Assembly: GCA_964410675.1 (NCBI GenBank)
Contig: CAYPIB010000075.1
Span: 1 to 13,297 of the forward strand
From: RGIG3040 sp964410675
Lineage (GTDB): Bacteria > Bacillota > Clostridia > Lachnospirales > Lachnospiraceae
Length of the DNA stretch: 13,297 nt
Direction: 5' to 3'
Part shown: positions 1 through 7,607 of the stretch, piece by piece
Numbering within the stretch: the stretch's first letter is position 1
How the letters are laid out: each line of letters opens with the position of its first letter
Made by a program: the position numbers and the translations under genes
Notes under the pieces: generated by a model
Seen by the model: the letters and a program-made list of their open reading frames with translations, nothing else
What the model was told of the DNA's origin: nothing
Database searches by the model: none

Positions 1-307
1 TGAATCAAATAGATTATCCTTATTAGTTTCAACTGAAATATATAGATTAGCAGACACTGAACTTAAAGTTGGTACATTAAGCTCAGCATATCATCAAGAA
101 GCTAAAGAGTTGGATAAACAGCTTAAAGAGTTAGTAAAGGCAAAAGTTGAAGATCCTATCTTAAAAGCGTCGTTTTCTAAGACATCAAAACTTGCTGACG
201 AGTGCCAAGAGTGGCGAAAATGTCTAGAGACTAAGAAGTCTGCAGCAAAAGAAGCCATAATGGTTTTAAAGAAGATTACCGATTCTAAGAGAGAGGGTGT
301 TTGTTAA
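1..307 (+). CDS. Unidentified protein, 5' end outside window
   Basis: The frame is open from base 2 to the TAA at 305-307, giving 101 visible codons, so the true start lies upstream of the window. An internal TTG at 110 is in frame but has no good ribosome binding site, so I do not take it as the start. The visible part is rich in Lys, Glu and Ala (for example KELVKAKVEDP and KKSAAKEAIMVLKK) and looks helical, perhaps coiled coil. There are no recognisable motifs. The stop codon directly abuts the ATG of the recombinase gene, so the two are almost certainly cotranscribed and translationally coupled. A role in recombination or replication is suggested only by position. I do not recognise the family. 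Confidence 0.7.
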   Translation, partial: ESNRLSLLVSTEIYRLADTELKVGTLSSAYHQEAKELDKQLKELVKAKVEDPILKASFSKTSKLADECQEWRKCLETKKSAAKEAIMVLKKITDSKREGVC

Positions 308-1534
308 ATGTCTATAATAGATTATAGTAAATTAAATCTTAAATCTCTAAATTCTGGAAAAATAGCATCAAGTCTTAAGCTTACTAATGGTCCTCCAGTT
401 TTGGAACATGAATGTATTCCTTTTTCCAGTCCACAAGTTACGAATGCACTTTATGGTGGGATTCCTTTCGGTTTCATTACAGAAATTTCAGGTGCAGAGA
501 GTGGTGGTAAAACTACTACTTGTATCGATATAGCAAAGAATGCGATAGAACTTTTTGAGAGAGAGTACCTCGAAGAAGTTGAGAGACTATCTTCTATACC
601 AAAACCTAATGCGACAGAAAGAAGACGTTTAGATTATCTTATGGATGTAGGTCCTAGACGTGTTGTCTGGTATGATTCAGAAAACACGTTTGATGATAGA
701 TGGGCAAGAACCTTAGGTTGTGATCCTGAAAAGATTCTCTTCTTAACTCATGAGGATGATTTAGGAGCAGAAGTTATATTTTCTCGTTTTATAGAATTGA
801 TTGATAATGAGGAAATCCGTATTGGATTAGGCATTATTGATTCTATAGCAAATTTACAATCCACTAAGGCTGCAGACCAAGATGTAACTAAACAGACTAT
901 GGGTGGTATTGCAAAACCTCTTGTGGGTTTCTGTTCAAAGTTGTCATCCAGACTGAGACCAAAGAAGATTGCATTCATTGGCGTTAACCAGCTACGTGAC
1001 CAATTCAACACGCAATTTCCTTCTACAGAAACTCCAGGAGGTAGGGGTTGGCATCATGCAGCTGCTCTGCGTTTAATATGTAAGAAGGGTTATCCGATAG
1101 ATGAGAAATATAACGAGATTCCAAAAAGTTCACAAACCTGTAGTGGTCATATTGTAGAGGTTTCTATTAGACGAACTAAGGTTTGTGCAGGTGATAGACC
1201 AAATACCCAATATTATCTGAATTATGAAAATGGAATTGTGCCTGAAATTGAATTATTTAAGGCTTCGTTAAATTCAGGGTTAATTCTTAAAACCACTTCT
1301 ATGTATACTTTCTGTAATCCAGCAACAATGGAACCTCTTATAAACCCTGAAGATCCTAAAAAGGAATACAAGGTAAGGGGAGAATCAACAGCCATTGAGA
1401 TATTCCGTCAAGATAAGCAGTTACAGAATATGTATGCAGCTGAATTTGGGTTAATCCCTAAAACAATAGATGTTGAGGAGGAAATTTATGTATCAGAACC
1501 TATTGGAGAAATACAGACCGAGGACACTGAGTGA
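308..1534 (+). CDS. RecA/UvsX-type strand-exchange recombinase
   Basis: An ATP-dependent recombinase that would coat single-stranded DNA and drive homologous pairing in phage recombination-dependent replication and repair. In the 408 residues I see a Walker A motif at 62-70 (GAESGGKTT), a catalytic-glutamate region at 122-129 (YDSENTFD, matching RecA's region around E96, here E125), a Walker B strand ending in D178 (GIIDSI), the NQLR motif at 227-230 matching RecA NQIR, and a loop-2/core segment at 242-256 (TPGG, GW, AAALRL). The C-terminus is acidic (ending EIQTEDTE), like RecA's regulatory tail. Length is close to phage UvsX proteins and longer than many bacterial RecAs because of an insert near residues 83-115. 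It starts at the ATG immediately after the previous stop. The 3' 47 bases overlap the clamp loader gene. The superfamily call is firm; RecA versus UvsX subfamily is not settled by eye. Confidence 0.93.
   Translation: MSIIDYSKLNLKSLNSGKIASSLKLTNGPPVLEHECIPFSSPQVTNALYGGIPFGFITEISGAESGGKTTTCIDIAKNAIELFEREYLEEVERLSSIPKPNATERRRLDYLMDVGPRRVVWYDSENTFDDRWARTLGCDPEKILFLTHEDDLGAEVIFSRFIELIDNEEIRIGLGIIDSIANLQSTKAADQDVTKQTMGGIAKPLVGFCSKLSSRLRPKKIAFIGVNQLRDQFNTQFPSTETPGGRGWHHAAALRLICKKGYPIDEKYNEIPKSSQTCSGHIVEVSIRRTKVCAGDRPNTQYYLNYENGIVPEIELFKASLNSGLILKTTSMYTFCNPATMEPLINPEDPKKEYKVRGESTAIEIFRQDKQLQNMYAAEFGLIPKTIDVEEEIYVSEPIGEIQTEDTE
1475..1481 (+). promoter_or_regulatory. Ribosome binding site that sets the clamp loader start
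   Basis: GAGGAGG lies 6 bases upstream of the ATG at 1488. An earlier in-frame ATG at 1470 precedes this Shine-Dalgarno sequence, so 1488 is the better start. The site sits inside the last codons of the recombinase gene. Confidence 0.8.
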
Positions 1535-2507
1535 TCTTGTTGTTACGGATGAATTAAGAGATCGTCTTTCCAAATATAATAGGGTAACACCACTCATTCT
1601 TTCAGGTTCAAGTGGAATTGGAAAGACAACCGTAGCTAAGATCTTCGGTTCAGAATTTAATTTAATTGAAGATGTAGATGCTGCAATGGATGGTAATGCA
1701 GAAGCTATAAGAAATCTTATAGAGAGATCTCAAAAGAAATCTCTCTTTGGTAAAACTCTCTATATTATAGATGAGGCTCATAATATCGCAACAAAGACGT
1801 TTGATGCATTCCTTAAACGTTTCGAAGAGGGTACGGATGTAGCAACGTTCATACTCTGTACAACAGTGCCAGATAAGATTCCAACAACAGTTCATACTCG
1901 TTGTCAACATATTCCAATTCCAACTCCGAGTGTTGAAATGATTCGTGCTAGACTTGAATACATAATGGATCAAGAGAATCTTAAAGATTACGAAGTAGTA
2001 TCCTTGCAACAGTTAGCTGAAGCTGCAGATGGGTCTATGAGAGAAGCTGTTAAGCTTCTAGAAGAAGCCTTAAACTTGGATGTTACTCTTAAAGTTCTTC
2101 CTAAGAAATCCCTGACCCGTAAATTTAACAGTGCTCTTATGCAACTTACTTTTGAATATTATCAAGTTGGGTGTTCTCCAGCAATAGAATCCAAGTTATA
2201 TAATCTTATAACATCTAATATGGATTCTTTACGTAATAAGTTATTCACAGTTCTTGATGGATATTCTAAGTTTTTGTCAGATGTATTAGAAACTGATAGG
2301 AATCCAGCTCATTCGCCTGTAATAGCTTCAATGTTATCTAAGCAGAATGAGGATATAAAGGCTAAACTTCTCGGAGTATGTAGAAAATCGTTGTACCGTA
2401 CTCACAGCACAACGATGTTCATGTCTACAGCTTTTACATTACCGACACCATCCGCATATGTAGAATTAATCAAAACTCGTATTTGGGAGGTTGAGGTTGG
2501 ATTATGA
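1488..2507 (+). CDS. Sliding-clamp loader ATPase (RFC small subunit / DnaX / T4 gp44 type)
   Basis: A AAA+ ATPase that would open and load a sliding clamp at primer ends for the phage replisome. From the ATG at 1488 (339 residues) the RFC box EKYRP is at 7-11, Walker A at 40-47 (GSSGIGKT), Walker B with DEAH at 95-98, the sensor-1 region around 124-126 (CTT), an SRC-like arginine-finger triplet TRC at 137-139, and sensor 2 with R185 in GSMRE. The C-terminal third has no motif I recognise and is probably the helical oligomerisation collar. It overlaps the recombinase gene by 47 bases in another frame, and its stop overlaps the next start (ATGA). No second clamp-loader subunit or clamp is visible in the window. 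Family assignment is firm; which subunit type it matches best is not. Confidence 0.9.
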   Translation: MYQNLLEKYRPRTLSDLVVTDELRDRLSKYNRVTPLILSGSSGIGKTTVAKIFGSEFNLIEDVDAAMDGNAEAIRNLIERSQKKSLFGKTLYIIDEAHNIATKTFDAFLKRFEEGTDVATFILCTTVPDKIPTTVHTRCQHIPIPTPSVEMIRARLEYIMDQENLKDYEVVSLQQLAEAADGSMREAVKLLEEALNLDVTLKVLPKKSLTRKFNSALMQLTFEYYQVGCSPAIESKLYNLITSNMDSLRNKLFTVLDGYSKFLSDVLETDRNPAHSPVIASMLSKQNEDIKAKLLGVCRKSLYRTHSTTMFMSTAFTLPTPSAYVELIKTRIWEVEVGL

Positions 2508-2776
2508 TTAAGATTTCAGATTCAAAGCGTAAAGATATCGGTGAGTATGTAGCCAATACTGGCTGTACTGTGAGATCTGCCGCAGAGAAGTTTAAGGTGT
2601 CGAAGAGTACAGTCCATAAAATCTTGACCAAGGATTTAATCACCATGGATTATAATTTATATTGCAGATGCCGTCAGGTTCTTTTAGTAAATCTTAGAGA
2701 TCGTGCTTATCGTGGTGGTCGAGCTACGAGAGAGAAGTATAGGAAAATCACTAAGGAGAAATATTCGGCAGTTTAA
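2504..2776 (+). CDS. SpoIIID-like helix-turn-helix transcriptional regulator
   Basis: A 90-residue DNA-binding protein closely resembling SpoIIID, the mother-cell sporulation regulator of Bacilli and Clostridia (93 residues in B. subtilis, from memory). The helix-turn-helix spans about residues 22-45 and contains SKSTVHK followed by LT, matching SpoIIID's recognition helix. The basic C-terminal motif RGG-ATR-KY at 70-79 matches SpoIIID RGGEATKLKY, which makes extra DNA contacts. IGEYV near the start also matches. It begins at an ATG overlapping the clamp-loader stop (ATGA), with a GGGAGG-type site just upstream, and is the last gene of the + operon. Its 3' end overlaps the convergent resolvase gene by 26 bases. 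Whether it acts on host sporulation genes or on phage promoters cannot be read from the sequence. Family resemblance is strong. Confidence 0.85.
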   Translation: MIKISDSKRKDIGEYVANTGCTVRSAAEKFKVSKSTVHKILTKDLITMDYNLYCRCRQVLLVNLRDRAYRGGRATREKYRKITKEKYSAV

Positions 2777-3257
2777 GAAGAACGTCTAAGGCTTCTGGTG
2801 CAAAATCAGGTATATAACTTTTATTCTTTGCCAGAGGGACTTCTATGAAGTCCCTTTCATATTTACCCTTACGTAATTTATTAATATTTATAGTTCCAAT
2901 CCCATTTTCTATGAGATAGTCTATCGTACTAATCGGAATTGCAAATACAGAAGGTTCACAGACAAATAGAAGAAGAACATATGAAAAACTTCCTTTAGTT
3001 TTACTATACTCTCGCATACTCTCAAGTTGAAATTTATCCAATTCTGAAATACTCCAACCTGGGTTAACAGTTGACTTACACTCAAGCCAGAATATATTGG
3101 GATAAGAGTAAAAGATAAAATCACATGGATTCTTACTGCCTTTTCTTCCAGACATCTGATCTGGTATTCGATATATAATGTGTTCATTGCTCTGCGTTAT
3201 TAATAGTGAAGAGAGTTTTTGTTCAAACTCTTTACCATAGTTTTCAGCTAGATTCAT
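2751..3257 (-). CDS. RecU-like Holliday junction resolvase
   Basis: A nuclease that would cut four-way recombination junctions, consistent with the neighbouring recombinase. RecU has catalytic D88, E101 and K103 in B. subtilis (from memory). Here D46 (PCDF) and E59-C-K61 (LECKS) fall at the same spacing, followed by a Gln/Met helix (FQLESM) and a hydrophobic strand (SYVLLLF) in the expected order. NYGKEFE at 6-12 resembles the N-terminus of phage RecU-like proteins. At 168 residues it is somewhat shorter than cellular RecU. I chose the ATG at 3257-3255: the AAGG of the Shine-Dalgarno lies 10 bases from it but only 1 base from the upstream in-frame ATG at 3266. It is the only - strand gene in the window. 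Another restriction-endonuclease-like nuclease (VRR-Nuc or archaeal Hjc type) is an alternative. Confidence 0.75.
   Translation of the reverse strand: MNLAENYGKEFEQKLSSLLITQSNEHIIYRIPDQMSGRKGSKNPCDFIFYSYPNIFWLECKSTVNPGWSISELDKFQLESMREYSKTKGSFSYVLLLFVCEPSVFAIPISTIDYLIENGIGTININKLRKGKYERDFIEVPLAKNKSYIPDFAPEALDVLLKLPNISP
2833..2857 (+). terminator. Terminator-like hairpin for the + strand operon, inside the resolvase gene
   Basis: A perfect 9-bp inverted repeat (AGGGACTTC / GAAGTCCCT) with a TAT loop lies at 2835-2855. It extends by a G-T and an A-T pair to 11 bp. It sits 57 bases after the SpoIIID-like stop and is followed by TTTCATATTTA, a weak U-rich tail. On the - strand the stem encodes D-F-I-E-V-P of the resolvase and has no T-tract after it, so if it works, it is as a + strand terminator. 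Termination is inferred. Confidence 0.5.
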
Positions 3258-3279
3258 TTTATACATACCTTCTTTCTTG

Positions 3280-3285
3280 TATAAT
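3280..3285 (+). promoter_or_regulatory. Possible -10 element for the helicase gene
   Basis: A perfect TATAAT lies in the only divergent intergenic gap, 35 bases before the GTG start at 3320. It is preceded by TG directly rather than by the extended-10 TGn. I see no convincing TTGACA at 16-18 bp upstream. On the opposite strand the same AT-rich patch contains a TATTAT that could serve the resolvase gene. A promoter here is expected from the gene layout, but this exact site is tentative. Confidence 0.35.
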
Positions 3286-3319
3286 ATGCGTTAAGAATGT
3301 GTAGAAAGGTTGTGTTTTA

Positions 3320-5059
3320 GTGGCTCCTAATTTTGTTGATATTCAAGTATCAGAAAATTCTGTTACTTATAATGTATACTTTAATTACAATCCAGTCATA
3401 ATCGAAATAGTTAAGAGTATCCCAGGACGAACATGGAATCCAAATCAGAAACATTGGACAATTCCTACTCGAGAATTAGGTAGGCTTGTAGCCAGACTCA
3501 GGGATGCTGGATATAGTTATAATCTTCCTGCTGGCGTAGATCTTCCTGTCATAGCTGGATTAGTAGAAGCTGTGGAAGATATAGATAAGATACCTTTAGA
3601 TTCAGATATCGCAGACTTTGTTTTTAAGACAGAGCCTATGAAACATCAAAGAGTATGGTTACAGCAGGCTCGTAATAAACTTAACGCTACACCTTATCTA
3701 GATGCACTTCTTCTTGCTGATGAACAAGGTCTTGGTAAGACAAAAGAAGCATATGATTTTGCTTTATTTAATGGTTACAAGAGAATCCTTGTTATATCTT
3801 GTGTTGCAAGTGCTGTATGGAATTGGATGGAGGATGCAGAAAAACATACAGAATTTTCAACCACTGTATTAGGACTTACTCCTAAGGGTAAAGTAAATAC
3901 ATCAAAGCGTGTAAATCAACTCTCTGATTTTAAGAATCTCCCTGAAGTTGTTATTACGAATATACAGTTTATACGAACAATGAAGGTTAACCCTAAAACT
4001 CGTAAAAAGGACTATATCGTACCAGATATCATAGTTGAAGCTTTTAAGAGTGGAGAGATTGACTTAATTGTATTTGATGAAATACATAAAGGTGTTTCCC
4101 CGACTTCTACACAAGGTAAGCTCGTACAGAAGATGGTAAAGCAACTACGGAAGATCCCTACGAAGAATCAGTGTAAAGTTATCCTTCTTACAGGTACTCC
4201 TATTGTAAATACGGCACTGGATGCCTACACATCCTTGGCTGTTGGAAACTTAGTAACTCAATCTTGGTATCGGTGGTCGCAGTCTGTATGTATATTCGGT
4301 GGTTTTAACCAGCATGATGTTATTGGGTATAGAGATATCAATGCCTTGAAGAAAGAATTGAATCGTATGATGATTCGTAGAGAAAAGAAACTTCTTGATC
4401 TTCCTCCTAAGATCAGAACGACATTATATGCTGATATGTCAGATGAACAGAGAAAACTCTATCGAGAAGTGTATGAAGAAATGCTTGAACTTCAAGATTT
4501 AGGAAAGACGACAGCTTTAACTACAATGCTGCGTTTAAGACAAGTAATTGATTGTCCTTCTATTCTAGATCCTGAATTCAATATGAGAAATTGTAGTAAA
4601 TTACAAACTATGTTAGAACAATGTGAGCTTACTCTTCAAACTGAGGGAACAAAGATCATTATATTCTTTCAATGGGTAGAAGTGATTTCAGAGATACTTC
4701 CATATCTTAGAGAACTGTGTCCTGACGTGGCTGTGTATACAGGCTCAAATAAGCGTCTTGGGGTAGGGGACAGGGAATTAGAAAAGGAACGATTTAAGAC
4801 AGACCCAAATTGTCGTATAATTGTTGGTATTTCTGGAGCACTGGGAGTTTCTCATACTCTGACTATGGCACAGAGCGTTATACATTATGAACTTCCTTAT
4901 ACGTATGCTGATTTTTGTCAAGATGAGGACAGAGCACATCGAAAGGGAACAAAATCCACAGTAAATAGTTACACAATCCTTGTCCGAGATTCTGTTGATA
5001 TGCGTGTTAAGGATCTAGTTGATGGGAAGCTTCAATTATCCGATTTTATGTTAAATTAA
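3320..5059 (+). CDS. SNF2-family DNA helicase/translocase with HARP-like N-terminus
   Basis: A 579-residue superfamily 2 ATPase, probably remodelling forks or recombination intermediates. Motifs seen: motif I ADEQGLGKT at 133-141, motif II DEIH at 253-256, motif III LTGTP at 290-294, and motif VI QDEDRAHRKG at 534-543, which is the SNF2 form (QAEDRAHRIGQ in family members). The segment at about 20-49, ending KHWTIP, resembles the HARP domain of SMARCAL1-type annealing helicases, which rewind or regress forks. The start is GTG, 10 bases after the Shine-Dalgarno sequence AGAAAGG at 3303-3309. It probably opens a new transcription unit after the convergent resolvase. T4 UvsW has an analogous role but belongs to a different helicase group. 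The ATPase call is firm; the HARP call is moderate. Confidence 0.9.
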   Translation: MAPNFVDIQVSENSVTYNVYFNYNPVIIEIVKSIPGRTWNPNQKHWTIPTRELGRLVARLRDAGYSYNLPAGVDLPVIAGLVEAVEDIDKIPLDSDIADFVFKTEPMKHQRVWLQQARNKLNATPYLDALLLADEQGLGKTKEAYDFALFNGYKRILVISCVASAVWNWMEDAEKHTEFSTTVLGLTPKGKVNTSKRVNQLSDFKNLPEVVITNIQFIRTMKVNPKTRKKDYIVPDIIVEAFKSGEIDLIVFDEIHKGVSPTSTQGKLVQKMVKQLRKIPTKNQCKVILLTGTPIVNTALDAYTSLAVGNLVTQSWYRWSQSVCIFGGFNQHDVIGYRDINALKKELNRMMIRREKKLLDLPPKIRTTLYADMSDEQRKLYREVYEEMLELQDLGKTTALTTMLRLRQVIDCPSILDPEFNMRNCSKLQTMLEQCELTLQTEGTKIIIFFQWVEVISEILPYLRELCPDVAVYTGSNKRLGVGDRELEKERFKTDPNCRIIVGISGALGVSHTLTMAQSVIHYELPYTYADFCQDEDRAHRKGTKSTVNSYTILVRDSVDMRVKDLVDGKLQLSDFMLN

Positions 5060-5083
5060 TTTAAAGTAGAAAGGTGTAAAATT

Positions 5084-6010
5084 ATGAAAAAAGTCTTAAT
5101 AGCAATTCCATCTTATGGAAGAGCTCAAACTACGAAGATATTTAATCTTCTTATGCAGAATTATTCAGAATTTGAAGATATCGCAGATGTAAGGGGATTC
5201 GTTGTTAAATTACAGCGTGGTATGTATTCCAGATGTTTCCCTAAGGTAGAATTCATTGTAAGACCTTCAGATGCTGAAACCGACATTGGACTCTGTAGGA
5301 AATTTATTGTAGATTGGGCATTAGAACAAGGATATGAATTTATCTTAATGCTTGATGATGATACTGATTGGGTACGAATTTCACTTAGAGGTTCTGATGT
5401 AGGGGATTTATCTCACATTAAATCCCTTAAAGATTCATTAGGAGTCGAGAATACTAGAGACATAAAAGAGAAGCTTTTCTGGGATCCTGATAAAGCTAAA
5501 TTCTGTTATTATTCTAATCCAAATAAAGCCAAGCGTTCTTTGACAGATAGGGAAACTCTCTTAAAACTTATTGAGATTGGTCAGAATCATTGTATGATCG
5601 GACCTGTAGCTCAATCAAAGGTGTATGGTAAATTTGAGCCGTTTTTATCCCGTGGTCAAGCTACACAAGTTTTATTCTTAAATATTAAGCGTATGCAAGA
5701 TAAGAATGTGAACTTTGCTGCGTTCAGTAAGCATGGGGTAGAAGATCTGTATCTTGGATATCAGCTTTTACTGACAGAAGAAACCCCTAAATATACGAAT
5801 ATTGCCATGAGTTCAGCTGCAACGATGGGACAAGGTAAAGGTGGTTGGAATTTAATAAATCCAGATCTTGAGTCCCGTTTACAATCCCAGATTGATTTGT
5901 TTGTAGCCAATGCTACAGAACATCCAGAATATTATGTAGTTTCAACAGCTCAATCTGGTCTTCCAAGTATTAAATTCTCATGGAAAAACATACCAAAGGA
6001 GTTTGACTAA
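5084..6010 (+). CDS. GT-A fold glycosyltransferase, candidate DNA-base glycosyltransferase
   Basis: A 308-residue transferase that would move a sugar or related group from a nucleotide donor. The N-terminus has the nucleotide-binding strand and loop VLIAIPSYGRA (4-14). GLCRKF at 69-74 resembles the region before the DXD in GT2-like enzymes. The metal-binding motif is LDDD at 90-93, and GVEDLYLGYQL at 218-228 fits the acceptor-side ED motif that often holds the catalytic base. No signal peptide or membrane segment is visible, so it is a soluble cytoplasmic enzyme. The IPSYGR start and phage context resemble the TET-associated glycosyltransferase (TAGT) group proposed to glycosylate oxidised or hydroxymethylated bases; that match is from memory. 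It heads a cassette of donor-making genes and lies 3.7 kb from a dCMP hydroxymethylase gene. Modification of host surface glycan is the alternative. The start follows AGAAAGG by 9 bases. Confidence 0.8.
   Translation: MKKVLIAIPSYGRAQTTKIFNLLMQNYSEFEDIADVRGFVVKLQRGMYSRCFPKVEFIVRPSDAETDIGLCRKFIVDWALEQGYEFILMLDDDTDWVRISLRGSDVGDLSHIKSLKDSLGVENTRDIKEKLFWDPDKAKFCYYSNPNKAKRSLTDRETLLKLIEIGQNHCMIGPVAQSKVYGKFEPFLSRGQATQVLFLNIKRMQDKNVNFAAFSKHGVEDLYLGYQLLLTEETPKYTNIAMSSAATMGQGKGGWNLINPDLESRLQSQIDLFVANATEHPEYYVVSTAQSGLPSIKFSWKNIPKEFD
5995..6001 (+). promoter_or_regulatory. Ribosome binding site that sets the start of the fused nucleotidyltransferase-kinase
   Basis: AAAGGAG lies 10 bases before the ATG at 6012. 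The in-frame TTG at 6003 is only 1 base from it and is too close, so 6012 is preferred. Confidence 0.75.
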
Positions 6011-6011
6011 T

Positions 6012-7595
6012 ATGAAAATATTAATAATCCCATGTGCAAAACCAATCCGAGATGATTTAAAGGAACGTTTCGGCGATATCCCAGCTACATTTATTCCAAT
6101 AGGTGGAATTCCACTTCTTGAATGTGTACTCAAGAATTTTAAAGATTTCTATGACGAAATTCGTCTAGTTATTAATCCACGACATATGAATTCTCTAGAG
6201 CTTCATCGTAATCTTATAGAGCCTTACCTAGCTACAGAGAAGCTTAAATTGCATACCAGTGACGGTGGAAGAGATATAGGTTCCACGATTTTAGCCGTAA
6301 ATTTATGTTATAATCCTCCTAATCATGTAGAACGTTTAGATATACTCTTTGGTGATACATTATTTGATAAGCCTTTTGAAGACCCAGACACTGTAAGCTT
6401 TTCTACAGTAAGAGATACTGAACGTTGGACATGCTTTAAAAGTGAGGAAGGCAGGATTACTGAATATGGTGATAAGCTTATCATGGGCGGAATTCAACAT
6501 AACATCTTCACTGGTTTCTTTTCATTCAGCGATGTTCCATTTATTTGCAAGCTAATGCGTCATAATACTTTCTATACAGCAGTGGAGACGTATTCAGAGG
6601 TATATCCTCTAGATTTTGTAGAACCTGAGAATTGGGTTGATGTGGGGCATCTGGATAAATACTTAGAACATCAAGCTGTAATAACTCCTAGATATTTTAA
6701 CAGCATTAAGATTGATTCTAAAAAGGGGATATTGACAAAATCCTCTGAAGATTCCGTTAAGTTAATGGCAGAATTACATTGGTATGAAAATTTACCTAAA
6801 GACCTGAGATATCTGACACCACAGATATATGATAGTCCAGATTCTTCTACTATAAAGATGCAGTATTATCCATATACAACTGTTCATGAATTAATTCTTT
6901 CAGCCAGGCTTACAGCCAGAACCATGGATACACTTTTATACCATCTTGATCAAATGCAATCTTCTGTTGTTTCTGTTAGTCCAGAGGATGTCTTAAAGGC
7001 TCGAAGACAAATCTATCTGGATAAGACGATATCACGTCTTACAGAATATGGGTATGTTCCTTCTGTTAAAGTAAATGGCATATCATACGTTGATTCAGAT
7101 TCTCTACTTAAGGAATTACCAGCTTTAATAGAAAATTCAGGCATTATTAATGAAACACCGTTTACAGTAATGCATGGAGATTATTGTGGGTCTAATATTC
7201 TTGTTGATACCGATAGTCAACAAATAAAGCTTATAGATCCTCGTGGTAGTTTTGGTGGAGGTTATTCTGTAAGTGGGGATCCTTTGTATGATATAGCAAA
7301 GCTTTTCCATAGTATAGAGGGTCTATATGATTTCATAATCACAGACCAATTCTCAATAGATGAGACCGAGGAAGGTGAAATTACTTTTAATATCGATATT
7401 ACAGACGAACAGCGTTCATGCTTAAGAAGAGTTAAAGATATGCTAGAAGCTAAATATTCAGGTGTTCTATATAAAGTTAAGTTGATAGAAGCTTTGCTGT
7501 TTCTATCCATGATACCACTTCATAAGGATTCCCCACTTCGACAGAAAGCCATGTATTTTACTGGTATTGAGCTGTTGAATCAATTAAGAGAATAA
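6012..7595 (+). CDS. Nucleotidyltransferase domain fused to a choline-kinase/APH-type kinase
   Basis: A 527-residue two-domain protein of a kind found in capsule loci, where such fusions help make nucleotide-activated building blocks. Residues 1 to about 225 form a GT-A-like nucleotidyltransferase domain: PIGGIPLLE at 29-37, FGD at 113-115, and GFFSFSD near 168-174. The usual G-x-G-(S/T)-R loop and PK lysine are not visible (IIPCAKPIRDDL and PATFIPI stand there), so this domain may be weak or repurposed. From about 230 a kinase domain follows: HWYENLP near 256-262, catalytic loop HGD at 388-390 with N395 (HGDYCGSN), metal-binding IDPRG with D409, and GDPLYDIAKL at 422-431. This is the aminoglycoside phosphotransferase/choline kinase pattern. 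The phosphorylated substrate is unknown; a sugar, polyol or amino alcohol would fit. It starts one base after the glycosyltransferase stop. Confidence 0.82.
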   Translation: MKILIIPCAKPIRDDLKERFGDIPATFIPIGGIPLLECVLKNFKDFYDEIRLVINPRHMNSLELHRNLIEPYLATEKLKLHTSDGGRDIGSTILAVNLCYNPPNHVERLDILFGDTLFDKPFEDPDTVSFSTVRDTERWTCFKSEEGRITEYGDKLIMGGIQHNIFTGFFSFSDVPFICKLMRHNTFYTAVETYSEVYPLDFVEPENWVDVGHLDKYLEHQAVITPRYFNSIKIDSKKGILTKSSEDSVKLMAELHWYENLPKDLRYLTPQIYDSPDSSTIKMQYYPYTTVHELILSARLTARTMDTLLYHLDQMQSSVVSVSPEDVLKARRQIYLDKTISRLTEYGYVPSVKVNGISYVDSDSLLKELPALIENSGIINETPFTVMHGDYCGSNILVDTDSQQIKLIDPRGSFGGGYSVSGDPLYDIAKLFHSIEGLYDFIITDQFSIDETEEGEITFNIDITDEQRSCLRRVKDMLEAKYSGVLYKVKLIEALLFLSMIPLHKDSPLRQKAMYFTGIELLNQLRE

Positions 7596-7607
7596 GGAGG
7601 TGCGTAG

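Noticed and set aside
1470..1487. Upstream ATG at 1470 as clamp loader start
   Set aside because: It precedes the strong GAGGAGG site, and the added residues MLRRKF come before the point where the family's N-terminus normally begins.
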